32,089 nucleotides of DNA, from NCBI GenBank assembly GCA_910583685.1, contig CAJTXY010000017.1:1-32089 (forward strand), written 5' to 3'. The translations under genes and the position numbers were made by a program. Source of the stretch: an uncultured Bacilli bacterium. Lineage in GTDB: Bacteria; Bacillota_I; Bacilli_A; RF39; UBA660. Numbering within the stretch: position 1 is the stretch's first letter; every line of letters starts with the position of its first letter. Under the pieces are notes generated by a model. That model was given only the letters and a program-made list of their open reading frames with translations. It had not been told where the DNA came from and made no database searches. This document shows positions 1-7,337 of this stretch, piece by piece.

Positions 1-219
1 ACCACTTTTGGTAATCTGGTATGCCCCTCCTTCTTTTCCTTCATAGCTCAACTCCCTAGAAGTAATCACGACACTTTTTACAGGTTCTAATACAGCAAGA
101 GACATTGGAATAAAAACTGCTAAAAAGAAAACTAAAAGAATACCAATACTTACTCCTATCTTTTTTCTTCTCTCCAAGCTATTCCAACACTTACCAATTT
201 TTCTTACCTTTTCTCTCAT
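1..219 (-). CDS. Membrane-anchored surface protein, N-terminal 73 residues only (cut by window edge)
   Basis: An open frame starts at an ATG at 217-219 and runs without a stop off the left edge. It is preceded by the purine-rich stretch GGAAAGGTAGAG. The peptide begins MREKVRKIGKCWNSLERRKK, has a hydrophobic segment (IGILLVFFLAVFIPMSLAV) at about residues 23-44, and then turns polar. This is a basic cytoplasmic tip, one membrane anchor or uncleaved signal, and the start of an exported domain. The rest is missing, so the domain cannot be named. A cell-wall or adhesin-type protein is a guess from the architecture alone. A candidate promoter lies at 290-318, and the upstream gene ends in its own terminator, so this looks like a separate transcription unit. 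Confidence 0.6.
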   Translation of the reverse strand, partial: MREKVRKIGKCWNSLERRKKIGVSIGILLVFFLAVFIPMSLAVLEPVKSVVITSRELSYEGKEGGAYQITKSG

Positions 220-289
220 AACGCTCTACCTTTCCTTTTATCACTTTATACTACACAAATCCTATCAAAACGATTCTCTACTATATATA

Positions 290-318
290 AATATACAATA
301 AATTTACTCATTCAGCAA
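290..318 (-). promoter_or_regulatory. Candidate promoter for the truncated surface-protein gene
   Basis: On the minus strand TTGCTG (313-318) and TATATT (290-295) are separated by 17 nt. The -35 is weak. A 9-bp inverted repeat (300-308 with 324-332) spans it and could be an operator. The rest of 220-434 is AT-rich and shows no gene. Confidence 0.35.
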
Positions 319-418
319 TAAAAAGTAAATTTTTAGTAAGAATTTTATAGACCTTTCTTTGCCTCTTAACTATATATTCATTTTATCAAAGACATCATAA
401 TAAAAAATAAAAGGCTAA

Positions 419-459
419 ATAAAAAGCCAAGCTTTTACTTATCGAAAGCTTTTGGCTTT
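419..459 (-). terminator. Intrinsic terminator overlapping the end of the CmpB-type gene
   Basis: On the minus strand AGCCAAAAGCTTT and AAAGCTTGGCT pair with one bulged A and are followed by TTTTTATTT. The 5' arm and loop contain the last codons and the TAA of the gene ending at 435. Confidence 0.75.
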
Positions 460-1190
460 TTCTGTCGCTTTTGTAATTTTCTCTCTCTTCTTAATTTTTC
501 TAAATAATCATTAAACTCTTTTACCTTTTTATCATTAATAAGTGTAATCTTAGGGAAAGCTCTTAGAATACGAGAAATAAAATAATTCTTTTTCATCAAA
601 GTATCGTGAACTCTTTGCTTAATCTCCTCTGTAGCATCTTTATTCATAAACATATTAGAGTTTAACTTTAATTGTACCAAAATCACAATACTTAAAATAA
701 CATCTGCTAAAAAAACAACAAAGAAAAATCCCCCAATAAAATAGAAAAGAAAAGATGGAATACTACTTAAAAACCTCATATAAAAAGGATTAATTACCTT
801 CATTATTAAAATACCACCCAATCCAAACAAAACAGAATTAGAAAGACAAATTCTTCCATTTAAATTAAGCTTCATATGTGAATAATCCCACCATCGAATC
901 TTAAATAACTTTTCCATAATTAAACTAGTAAAGTATTCAACAAAAGAACAAACAACAGCTCCCATTATAAAAAGTGCCACAATATCATTTTGATAACGAT
1001 AAAGCCAATAAATAATTACAATAGCCCCAACACCATAAATTGGCAAATAAGGTCCAAGTAAAAATCCTCTATTCACCACAACCTTTTTCTCGTGAAACGT
1101 ACAAAAAATAATTTCCACTATATACCCCAATACAGAGTAACCAAAGAAAAGCAAAAAAACATATAAAAACTGTTTTACAATAACATCCAT
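435..1190 (-). CDS. Multi-pass membrane protein, CmpB / 'ABC-transporter type IV' family (PF06541-like)
   Basis: This 251-aa protein has about five hydrophobic segments and a basic, lysine/arginine-rich cytoplasmic tail (about residues 190-251). Recognisable family signatures are NRGFLLGPYLPIYG near residue 40, EYFTSLIMEKLF followed by WWDYS near residues 85-103, and NLNGRICLSNSVLFGLGG near residues 109-126. These are the conserved blocks of the family annotated as putative ABC-transporter permease CmpB. No ATPase partner is nearby and the true function is unknown. Its GGAG ribosome site overlaps the stop of the upstream ZIP gene, 9 nt away, so the two are probably co-transcribed and translationally linked. 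A terminator closes the unit. Confidence 0.75.
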   Translation of the reverse strand: MDVIVKQFLYVFLLFFGYSVLGYIVEIIFCTFHEKKVVVNRGFLLGPYLPIYGVGAIVIIYWLYRYQNDIVALFIMGAVVCSFVEYFTSLIMEKLFKIRWWDYSHMKLNLNGRICLSNSVLFGLGGILIMKVINPFYMRFLSSIPSFLFYFIGGFFFVVFLADVILSIVILVQLKLNSNMFMNKDATEEIKQRVHDTLMKKNYFISRILRAFPKITLINDKKVKEFNDYLEKLRRERKLQKRQKKPKAFDK

Positions 1191-1199
1191 AATTTTCTC

Positions 1200-1952
1200 C
1201 TACAAAAAGCAGGTAACAGCAATCAAAACAATTCCTGCAATAATACCACACCAGCTAATTCTTTTATTTTTAGACTTTCTAATTTTGGGATAAAGTTCAT
1301 TACTACAAATATAAACAAGCATTCCTATCGTAATAGAAAGTAAAACCCCAATGAAAACTGCATTTAATTCAGCACCATTCATAAAAAACATAATCATTCC
1401 ACCAAAGAAAGTAGAAAGCATAAGGCCTAAAATGATAAAGATTGTCTTTTTTATACTTTTATTACTTTGATAAATCGTACTAGCAATTACCATACCAAGC
1501 GGAATATTATGACATCCCACTCCAAGGGAAATCATAAGTCCTGCTCGAAGGGAAGAAGTGCAAGTAGAATAAATTGCCATTCCTTCAATAATATTATGTA
1601 AAACTAAAGCAATAGATGATAAAGTTCCAATATGAGCCAAATTATCTTTCTCCTGCTTTTTTGTCATTTTTTCATCTTCATGATCTGGAATAAAAAAATC
1701 TAAAATCCGTAAAATAAAAATTCCCACGATCACAAAAATAAAAAACAATAAGATATGCTTAACACCTAGCACCTCACTTACCTCTGGAAGCAAATCTGTA
1801 AATAAAAGCATCAATATCACGGAAAAAGCAAAAGCTAACGCAAAATCAATAAACTTTTCTTTCTTTTTAACAAAAAAGGTAACCCCTGCTCCAATCACAA
1901 TAAAAAGGCCTAAAAACAAAGTCACCAATAATGCTACAATCTTCTCATTCAT
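1200..1952 (-). CDS. ZIP-family divalent metal transporter with an atypical second metal motif
   Basis: This 250-aa protein has about eight hydrophobic helices and a charged cytoplasmic loop (DHEDEKMTKKQEKD, about residues 90-103) between helices 3 and 4, the usual ZIP topology. The TM4 motif HNIIEGMA is intact. The TM5 motif reads HNIPLGM where most ZIPs have HNxPEG, so the Glu that normally bridges the binuclear metal site is Leu. A further acidic position, NELYP, lies in the last helices. The start is supported by GAGAGGGATATT before ATG. A promoter lies just upstream (1978-2006). ZIP proteins import Zn, Mn or Fe; the substrate cannot be read from the sequence. Confidence 0.85.
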   Translation of the reverse strand: MNEKIVALLVTLFLGLFIVIGAGVTFFVKKKEKFIDFALAFAFSVILMLLFTDLLPEVSEVLGVKHILLFFIFVIVGIFILRILDFFIPDHEDEKMTKKQEKDNLAHIGTLSSIALVLHNIIEGMAIYSTCTSSLRAGLMISLGVGCHNIPLGMVIASTIYQSNKSIKKTIFIILGLMLSTFFGGMIMFFMNGAELNAVFIGVLLSITIGMLVYICSNELYPKIRKSKNKRISWCGIIAGIVLIAVTCFL

Positions 1953-1977
1953 AATATCCCTCTCTTACATTATTGCT

Positions 1978-2006
1978 AGTATAACATAAACAAAAGAAAA
2001 AGACAA
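1978..2006 (-). promoter_or_regulatory. Promoter of the ZIP/CmpB unit
   Basis: On the minus strand TTGTCT (2001-2006), a 17-nt spacer and TATACT (1978-1983), preceded by TGT (extended -10). Confidence 0.6.
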
Positions 2007-2040
2007 AAGCACAATCATTTAAACTTTTATCTTTTCCATA

Positions 2041-2856
2041 TTATCGAAAAGTGATAACTGCAAGTACCACTAATGCTAAAATAATTCGATAAATCATAAA
2101 CACCTTAAAATCATGTTTCTTTAAATATTTTAGCAAATATTTTATACAAATAATACCAATAACAAAAGAAGTAATAACACCAAGTAGGAATGTAGATAGG
2201 TTCATCATAATTAAATCAATCGTTCCTGACTTGATCAGTTGCAAAAATACAGCACCACATACTACAGGAGCAGATAAGAAAAAGGAAAACTTTGCAGCAC
2301 TCTCTCTATCTAATTTTAAAACTCGTGCTGCTGTAATAGTAGTACCACTTCTTGAAAACCCAGGAATCAAGGCAAAGACCTGACTACATCCTATTATAAC
2401 AGCATCTCTCAACCCCATATCTTTAACTTCTTTTTCTTGCTTTGATATTTTATCAACATAGTAAATAACAATTCCCATAATAATTAAAGCAAGAGCAATT
2501 AAAACATAATTAGAACGAATAACATTTTCTATTTTTTCCTCAAACAAAACACCAACAATCGCAGCAGGAATTGTAGCTGCTACTAAATACCAAAGAATTT
2601 TCCCATCAGGATCTCTTACACCCTTCGTAATTCCCTTAATAGCCATATTCCAAAAATCTTTAAAGAAGAAAACAAGTATTGCAAGAAGAGTTCCTAAGTG
2701 AAGTGCCACATCAAAAGTAAGTTCCATATTCTTTGGCATTCCAGCACCAATTCCAAAAATATCACGAAAGATAATCAAATGGGCACTGGAAGAAATTGGT
2801 AAAAACTCCGCAATTCCCTGAATAACTCCTAAAATAAAAGTTTCTATAAACTCCAT
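2041..2856 (-). CDS. uppP: Undecaprenyl-diphosphate phosphatase UppP/BacA
   Basis: This integral membrane enzyme removes a phosphate from undecaprenyl diphosphate on the outer face of the membrane, regenerating the lipid carrier for peptidoglycan synthesis. The 271-aa length is normal. The two family motifs are present: GIAEFLPISSSAHL near residue 14 (catalytic Glu and Ser-rich loop) and PGFSRSGTT near residue 164 (phosphate-binding Ser/Arg). Helices fill the rest. The ATG is preceded by AGGAGGGG and lies one nucleotide after the stop of the DUF368/PopT gene, so the two should be translationally coupled. It is the last gene of the ppaC-popT-uppP run. Loss of this function is compensated by PAP2-type phosphatases in many species, and it is a bacitracin-resistance determinant. 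Confidence 0.95.
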   Translation of the reverse strand: MEFIETFILGVIQGIAEFLPISSSAHLIIFRDIFGIGAGMPKNMELTFDVALHLGTLLAILVFFFKDFWNMAIKGITKGVRDPDGKILWYLVAATIPAAIVGVLFEEKIENVIRSNYVLIALALIIMGIVIYYVDKISKQEKEVKDMGLRDAVIIGCSQVFALIPGFSRSGTTITAARVLKLDRESAAKFSFFLSAPVVCGAVFLQLIKSGTIDLIMMNLSTFLLGVITSFVIGIICIKYLLKYLKKHDFKVFMIYRIILALVVLAVITFR

Positions 2857-2857
2857 C

Positions 2858-3721
2858 TTACTCCCCTCCTAATTTATAACTAATTATAGTTCCTAGTCCT
2901 AAAAAGATAATACCAATCAGTATTTGAATCATATCAAAGGTCACTGTCATATTTAGTAAAGTAGAAAGTGGGATCGCAATAATACTAGCAACAATAAATC
3001 CTAAAACTCCAAAATAAGTTTTTGTCTCATATTTTTGAAATAAAAATTCAATCAATTTAGAAATTAAAACAATCCCCACTAAGATTCCTATTCCAAAAAC
3101 ACCAAGTATTAAGATATTAGAACCCAAATTTTGAAATTTTGTAAATTCTTTAATAACAGCAATGACTGGATAGTAATAACCTAAAAGCATTAACACTAAA
3201 GAACCACTAACACCAGGAATTACCATAGTAGCAGCAGCAATCACTCCAACTACAAACAATAACAGATAACTCATTACACTCATACTTTGAAAACTTACTT
3301 TTAAACCTTCACCAAAAATAAGTTCTGATGTCGCCATAAAAATAACAATAGCAAAAGTTAAAGTCGAAATCATATAGCTAGATGGCTGTTTTATTTCCTT
3401 CTTTCCCACTACTTTAGAACAAAGAATCGGAATTCCGCCCAATACAAGTCCTACAAAAAACAAAGTAGTAGGAATAGGAAAATGATTGTAAGAGTAATCA
3501 ATCACTCTACTTAAAGATACAATAGCAAGCACCATACCAATAGCAATTGGAATTAAAAATTTAATATTTTCCTTTATATTAGTAAAGAAATGACTAATAG
3601 CTCCAATGAACTTTTCATAAATACCAAGTATGAGAGCTAATGTTCCTCCACTAACACCAGGAATAATATTAGCAATTCCCATAATGAACCCCTTGATTAC
3701 TAAAACCAAATTATCTTTCAT
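2858..3721 (-). CDS. popT: DUF368 membrane protein, PopT-type polyprenyl-phosphate transporter
   Basis: This 287-aa polytopic protein has the duplicated DUF368 signature: GIANIIPGVSGGTLALILG near the N-terminus and VIPGVSGSLVLMLLGYYYP near residue 167. DUF368 proteins (PopT) were shown to be one of two families that return undecaprenyl phosphate across the membrane. The assignment here rests on the motif and on the context: uppP starts one nucleotide after it, so flipping and dephosphorylation of the same carrier are encoded together. The start follows TAGGAGAAAAAG. It begins 9 nt after the pyrophosphatase stop. Which lipid it carries in this organism is inferred. Confidence 0.88.
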   Translation of the reverse strand: MKDNLVLVIKGFIMGIANIIPGVSGGTLALILGIYEKFIGAISHFFTNIKENIKFLIPIAIGMVLAIVSLSRVIDYSYNHFPIPTTLFFVGLVLGGIPILCSKVVGKKEIKQPSSYMISTLTFAIVIFMATSELIFGEGLKVSFQSMSVMSYLLLFVVGVIAAATMVIPGVSGSLVLMLLGYYYPVIAVIKEFTKFQNLGSNILILGVFGIGILVGIVLISKLIEFLFQKYETKTYFGVLGFIVASIIAIPLSTLLNMTVTFDMIQILIGIIFLGLGTIISYKLGGE

Positions 3722-3730
3722 CTTTTTCTC

Positions 3731-5347
3731 CTATTCAAATACATCCATAATAACTGGTACAACGTGTTTCTTACGAGAAACACATCCATCAAAATAATGC
3801 CCCTGCTCTAATGTCTCTAAATTATATGCAACTTCAAGCAAATTTTTAGCCTTTTTATTATATAAAATATAAGAACCATTTTTTACAATATCAGTAACAT
3901 ATAAAGCAATTAAATTATAGTTATTAGCCTCTGCTATCTCATCTAATGTATGAATATAATCATCCATCTCATTCTTAATTTCATCAAAATTCATTGTGAA
4001 AAACTGTCCAATTGCAAATGTTTTATCATTAGTATTAAATACTTTAAAGTCATTATAAATAACATCTTCCTTACTCATTCCTTCAAGTGAGGTTCCTGCC
4101 TTTAACAGCTCCATTCCATATTCTTCATACTGAACTTCTGCAATTTTACTTAAAGCGATTACTGCTTCTCTATCTTTCTCAGTTGCTGTTGGCGACTTCA
4201 ATATTAAAGTATCAGAAAGAATTCCAGAAAGTAAAAGTCCTGCTATTTGTTTTGGAATCTCTTCATCTTGTTCTAAAAATAAATTATAAACAATTGTACA
4301 AGTAGAGCCTACTGCCATATTTCTAAAGTTAATTGGTGCATTTGTAGTAATACTTCCTAAATTATGATGATCAATAATCTCTAAGATTTCTGCCTCACCA
4401 ATTCCATCAGCAGTTTGCGCTTTTTCATTGTGATCCACCAAAATTACTTTCTTAGGTACTTTCTCAGATAAATCAGTAATTTTAAAAAGACCTAAACACT
4501 CATTTTGTCTATTTACAATTGGGTAATTAGTATGTTTCAACTTATCATTAATTTCTAAAACATCAGAGATAAAATCTGTATCTTCGAACTTTGTTGGATT
4601 ATAACTATTTACCATTGTCTTAATATAGTTAACAAGTGGCATCAATTTAGCAATATGATAAGTATCATAAGAAGAACGAATAACATTAACGTGATTTTTT
4701 CGAGCAATCTCCAAATGCTTTTCTTTAATCTCACCGCCACCAGCAATAATAATCATCTTAATGCCTGACTCTACGGCATATTCAATCACACTATGACGAT
4801 CTCCTACAATTAAAACTTTAGAAGCATCTAACATAACATTTTGAATAAAGGTAGTACTGCGATAAGCAGCAACCAATAGTTCACCATTAATTTCCTCATC
4901 AAACTTACAAATTTCTTCTGCACTTAATACTTGTAACAAGTTTTCATAACTCGTATTTAATTCACTACTTGTCGCATTAAGAAACATACGAGATAAATCT
5001 TTCATTGTAACAAGCCCAATGAATTTTTTACTTTTATCAACAACAGGAAGACCAGTAAGTCCCTCTCTAATCATATATTGATAACCATCATAAATAGGAG
5101 CTGTATCGCCTACCATAAATCCTTTATGATAGTTAACATCTCTCATTTGCAACTTAACATCATTCAAATATTCTGGCACATCGACTTTAAAATAAGAAAG
5201 TGCATAATCTGTTTCTTTATTTAACGTTCCTAAAACCCTTGGTTCTGTCATATCACCTAACTTATTTTTTAAATAAGAAAGTGCAATACATGAAGTAACA
5301 GAATCCGTATCAGGTTTCTTATGCCCAAAAATAAATGTTTTTTCCAT
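3731..5347 (-). CDS. ppaC: Manganese-dependent inorganic pyrophosphatase with CBS-DRTGG regulatory insert (family II, DHH)
   Basis: This cytoplasmic enzyme hydrolyses pyrophosphate, pulling biosynthetic reactions forward. The 538-aa length is the long CBS-PPase form. The N-terminal DHH half opens with FGHKKPDTDSV (metal ligands H9, D13, D15). A CBS motif follows (GLTGLPVVDKSKKFIGLVT, about residues 97-115), then a DRTGG-like middle section and a second CBS motif near residue 280. The DHH domain resumes with LVDHNE and IDHHNLG, and a DHHA2 domain ends in SRKKHVVP. In studied family members the CBS domains bind adenine nucleotides and tune activity. The gene heads the popT-uppP operon. An extended -10 (TGCTATAAT, 5371-5379) sits just upstream. 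The start follows AGAAGG. Confidence 0.92.
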   Translation of the reverse strand: MEKTFIFGHKKPDTDSVTSCIALSYLKNKLGDMTEPRVLGTLNKETDYALSYFKVDVPEYLNDVKLQMRDVNYHKGFMVGDTAPIYDGYQYMIREGLTGLPVVDKSKKFIGLVTMKDLSRMFLNATSSELNTSYENLLQVLSAEEICKFDEEINGELLVAAYRSTTFIQNVMLDASKVLIVGDRHSVIEYAVESGIKMIIIAGGGEIKEKHLEIARKNHVNVIRSSYDTYHIAKLMPLVNYIKTMVNSYNPTKFEDTDFISDVLEINDKLKHTNYPIVNRQNECLGLFKITDLSEKVPKKVILVDHNEKAQTADGIGEAEILEIIDHHNLGSITTNAPINFRNMAVGSTCTIVYNLFLEQDEEIPKQIAGLLLSGILSDTLILKSPTATEKDREAVIALSKIAEVQYEEYGMELLKAGTSLEGMSKEDVIYNDFKVFNTNDKTFAIGQFFTMNFDEIKNEMDDYIHTLDEIAEANNYNLIALYVTDIVKNGSYILYNKKAKNLLEVAYNLETLEQGHYFDGCVSRKKHVVPVIMDVFE

Positions 5348-5442
5348 ATATAAAACCTTCTTTCTTGCCCATTATAGCATAAATTAAAAAGAAAAAAAAG
5401 ATACTTAGGTTCACTTCTAAATATTGCATAATTTAAATTCAT
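5269..5442 (-). pseudogene. Short frame with a strong ribosome site; possible remnant of a gene start
   Basis: GGAGG at 5451-5455 (minus strand) is ideally spaced before an ATG at 5440-5442. The frame reads MNLNYAIFRSEP and then drifts into phenylalanine-rich, T-run-encoded sequence and overlaps the 5' part of ppaC out of frame, ending after 57 residues. The first dozen residues remind me of the N-terminus of Mob/Pre plasmid relaxases, after which any resemblance stops. This may be the stump of a deleted mobile-element gene beside tRNA genes, or chance. It probably makes no functional protein. Confidence 0.2.
5371..5379 (-). promoter_or_regulatory. Extended -10 promoter of the ppaC-popT-uppP operon
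   Basis: TGCTATAAT on the minus strand, about 24 nt upstream of the start codon. No good -35 is visible because the position is a T-run. The predicted transcript start falls just before the ribosome site. Confidence 0.5.
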
Positions 5443-5482
5443 ATATCAATCCTCCAATCTTTAAATTTATACAAATTAAAAA

Positions 5483-5502
5483 GATATGATTTTAATCATA
5501 CC
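5483..5502 (-). terminator. Weak AT-rich hairpin, possible terminator of the tRNA transcript
   Basis: On the minus strand TATGAT TAAA ATCATA followed by TCTTTTT. The stem is six weak base pairs. Confidence 0.35.
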
Positions 5503-5556
5503 CCTGCAACTTATTCAAATTATAAATCTTTATATCAATAATTTTATTATTGTGTG

Positions 5557-5775
5557 TCATTTAGTATACACTAGGTTTGTGTGTTCTATTATCTTTATAC
5601 TTCCATTATAAATAGTGGAAGTTGTTCCACAAAAACTACAAATAAACTCAATCTTATTTTTAAGTGCTTCTTCCATCTCAATTTTTTCATTTCTAATTGC
5701 TACCATTTTAAGAATCTCCTCACTTTCTTTGAACATTAAAAAATCAATTCCATTTCTAGAATTGATATTTATCAT
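5557..5775 (-). CDS. Doubtful 72-aa open frame downstream of tRNA-Thr
   Basis: The predicted peptide has one CxxC pair (ICSFCG) and otherwise nothing recognisable. There is no good Shine-Dalgarno: the bases before the ATG read TTAGAGCTTA. It ends in TGA, a stop used by none of the 32 confident genes here. It sits in the gap between the tRNA genes and ppaC, next to the short frame at 5442. It may be noise, a degraded fragment or a horizontally acquired scrap. I keep it only because the gap holds nothing else. Confidence 0.2.
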   Translation of the reverse strand: MININSRNGIDFLMFKESEEILKMVAIRNEKIEMEEALKNKIEFICSFCGTTSTIYNGSIKIIEHTNLVYTK

Positions 5776-5813
5776 TAAGCTCTAACTATAAAAAGTTCGA
5801 GCAGATTCTTCTC

Positions 5814-5887
5814 TGGTGCCGAATGACAGAATTGAACTGTCCTCTGACCCTTACCAAGGGCCTGTTTTACCACTAAACTAAATCGGC
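5814..5887 (-). tRNA. tRNA-Thr (anticodon GGT)
   Basis: Folded by eye on the minus strand: acceptor GCCGATT/ATTCGGC (one T-T mismatch), D-stem GTTT/AAAC, anticodon stem GGCCC/GGGTC with loop TTGGTAA (anticodon GGT, complement at 5853-5855), T-arm GACAG-TTCAATT-CTGTC, discriminator A and encoded CCA. It reads ACC and ACU threonine codons. It lies 3 nt downstream of tRNA-Arg(CCG) and is presumably processed from the same transcript. Confidence 0.93.
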
Positions 5888-5890
5888 ATA

Positions 5891-5966
5891 TGGTGTCCAA
5901 AGCGGGAATCGAACCCACATCGCTTCCTTCGGAGGGAAGTATTCTATCCATTTGAACTATTCGGAC
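5891..5966 (-). tRNA. tRNA-Arg (anticodon CCG)
   Basis: Minus strand: acceptor GTCCGAA/TTTGGAC, D-stem GTTC/GAAT (one G-T pair) with A20 in the D-loop (GGA, an arginine identity element), anticodon stem CTTCC/GGAAG with loop CTCCGAA (anticodon CCG), T-arm GTGGG-TTCGATT-CCCGC, discriminator A, CCA encoded. It reads CGG. It begins 11 nt after the stop codon of a lipoprotein gene, the same arrangement as tRNA-Arg(CCT) at 8662-8738. Confidence 0.95.
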
Positions 5967-5977
5967 AAAGAAAAGTA

Positions 5978-6454
5978 TTAGTCATCACACTCTGCTCCAT
6001 ACTTTTCATAAAAGGCAATAAAATCTTTTAATGGAACTTTTCCATCTTTATCAATAACATTATCATCCTTTCCTTCAATTTCTAATAACCTATCAGTATC
6101 AATATGTGCATAATCAATTTCTGTAACACTTTTCATTGAATTATTAGTAGAAGTAATCTTATTACTGAAATGCTTTAAACCATCATAAGAAGAATAAACC
6201 TTTTCATATGAATCAATGTATTGTTTAATAACACTACTATCAGAACTTTCTACCTCGTCAATAGCAATTACCTTTTTTACATAATCATCTTTATAATATA
6301 TCTTATAGGAAAGTTTAATATCTACATTATCACTAGCAGTTTGTGCTTTTCTACTACACTGGATTAATTTATAATCCTTTTCCTCCCCGTTTGTACATCC
6401 AACAATAAGGAAAGCTAATATCATAAGAGAAATTATTTTAATACTTTTAATCAT
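5978..6454 (-). CDS. Small lipoprotein, paralog of the one at 8750-9211
   Basis: The protein has a type II signal peptide: basic start (MIKSIK), hydrophobic stretch and lipobox LIVGC, then a polar exported domain of about 135 residues. It shares with the second lipoprotein the blocks IDTDRLLEIE (IDTDKLIEID there), DGKV followed by a short helix, and a C-terminal GAxC, so the two are duplicates. The general layout resembles YehR-like (DUF1307) lipoproteins, but I cannot confirm that. I chose the ATG at 6452-6454 because AAAGGAGGT lies 10 nt before it; an ATG nine bases earlier abuts the ribosome site. It overlaps the end of the coiled-coil gene by 8 nt and is followed after 11 nt by tRNA-Arg. 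Function unknown. Confidence 0.8.
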   Translation of the reverse strand: MIKSIKIISLMILAFLIVGCTNGEEKDYKLIQCSRKAQTASDNVDIKLSYKIYYKDDYVKKVIAIDEVESSDSSVIKQYIDSYEKVYSSYDGLKHFSNKITSTNNSMKSVTEIDYAHIDTDRLLEIEGKDDNVIDKDGKVPLKDFIAFYEKYGAECDD

Positions 6455-6794
6455 CGATTTCATACCTCCTTTCTAATTCATCTTCTAAAAAATCTAATTT
6501 TTCTTCTCTAAGTTCTAATTTTTGCTTTTGTTCTTTATAATCATCATAGCTAATTTCACGATTAATATATCTATTCTCCAAAAGTTTCTCTTCTAACTCC
6601 AATTCTTTTTCTTGCTGATCAAGTAATTGTTTTTCCTTTTTATACTCTAAAATATCTACTTCTCCATCCTCAACCAAAAGATGATGTTTCTTTCCATATT
6701 GATAAATAGAATAATAAGAAAATGCGAAAAATAAAATGAAAAAAGTAACAATCATAATAACTAAAACAAAAATAATCTTAGTTTTTTTCTTCAT
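6447..6794 (-). CDS. Single-pass membrane protein with long coiled coil (SHOCT-like tail)
   Basis: About 115 aa. A transmembrane helix (IIFVLVIMIVTFFILFFAF) near the N-terminus is followed by an almost uninterrupted charged helix rich in Glu, Lys and Leu (LDQQEKELELEEKLLENRY onward). The short block ENRYINREISYDDYKEQK resembles the SHOCT pattern (a helix then xGxIsxEEFxxxK) found at the ends of many membrane proteins. The ATG at 6792-6794 is preferred because AAAGGAAG lies 6 nt upstream. A TTG codon two residues earlier has no room for a ribosome site. It overlaps the 3' end of the DUF1003 gene and the 5' end of the lipoprotein gene, so the three are a tightly packed operon. Role unknown, perhaps structural. 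Confidence 0.75.
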   Translation of the reverse strand: MKKKTKIIFVLVIMIVTFFILFFAFSYYSIYQYGKKHHLLVEDGEVDILEYKKEKQLLDQQEKELELEEKLLENRYINREISYDDYKEQKQKLELREEKLDFLEDELERRYEIDD

Positions 6795-7302
6795 CTGCAA
6801 CTTCCTTTAATCTATTCATAATATAACTTTGGTTTTCCAACATTTTTTCCATTTTATCGTGTAATTCTTCTAAAATCAACTCACTTTTTAAATCTGTTCG
6901 ATAATCATTTTGATTTCGAAGACGGTCCTTAGCTGCCTGCCTATTTTGACTCATCATAATAATAGGTGCCTGAAGTGCTGCAATACAAGATAATAATAGA
7001 TTTAATAGAATAAATGGATATGGATCAATTTGTTTTCCCTCACTTAATATTTTTACATTTAAAACAATCCAAAAAATAAGAAAGAAAAGAAAGAGAAAAA
7101 TAAAAGTCCAACTTCCCGTAACTTCTGAAATTTTGTCAGCAAGCCTATCACCCAAAGTCATAACAGAAGCCTCTTGTTTATCAACATCAATAGAAATAGG
7201 TTGATCTACTAGCAAATCTAGTAATTCCTCCTCATCCTTTTCATCTATTTCAGAATTTAAAAGCATTCTTACAATTTCTTTTTTGGTATTTTTAGTATTC
7301 AT
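6778..7302 (-). CDS. DUF1003 family membrane protein
   Basis: 174 aa. After a short acidic N-terminal region comes the family core: LGDRLADKISEVTGSWTF, a hydrophobic helix (FIFLFLFFLIFWIVLN), DPYPFILLNLLLSCIAALQAPIIMM as the second helix, and SQNRQAAKDR at its cytoplasmic end. This is the two-helix DUF1003 (PF06210) pattern; Leu-Leu-Ser-x-x-A-x-x-x-PxIxMSQNRQ is the signature. A C-terminal amphipathic helix (ELHDKMEKMLENQSYIMNRL) suggests oligomerisation. No biochemical role is established for the family. It is the first gene of a three-gene run ending in two tRNA genes, with an extended -10 (TGTTATACT) at 7320-7328. Confidence 0.88.
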   Translation of the reverse strand: MNTKNTKKEIVRMLLNSEIDEKDEEELLDLLVDQPISIDVDKQEASVMTLGDRLADKISEVTGSWTFIFLFLFFLIFWIVLNVKILSEGKQIDPYPFILLNLLLSCIAALQAPIIMMSQNRQAAKDRLRNQNDYRTDLKSELILEELHDKMEKMLENQSYIMNRLKEVADEEKN

Positions 7303-7319
7303 TCTACTTCACCCATTAA

Positions 7320-7328
7320 AGTATAACA
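7320..7328 (-). promoter_or_regulatory. Extended -10 promoter for the DUF1003 operon
   Basis: TGTTATACT on the minus strand, 18 nt before the ATG. The -35 region is AT-rich with no clear match. Confidence 0.45.
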
Positions 7329-7337
7329 CAATTTTAA

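Noticed and set aside
1069..1251. 60-aa minus frame overlapping the ZIP/CmpB junction
   Set aside because: It is out of frame with both genes, Cys/Tyr/Phe-rich shadow sequence, no separate ribosome site.
4087..4305. 72-aa plus-strand frame opposite ppaC
   Set aside because: It is antisense to conserved pyrophosphatase sequence, with no ribosome site.
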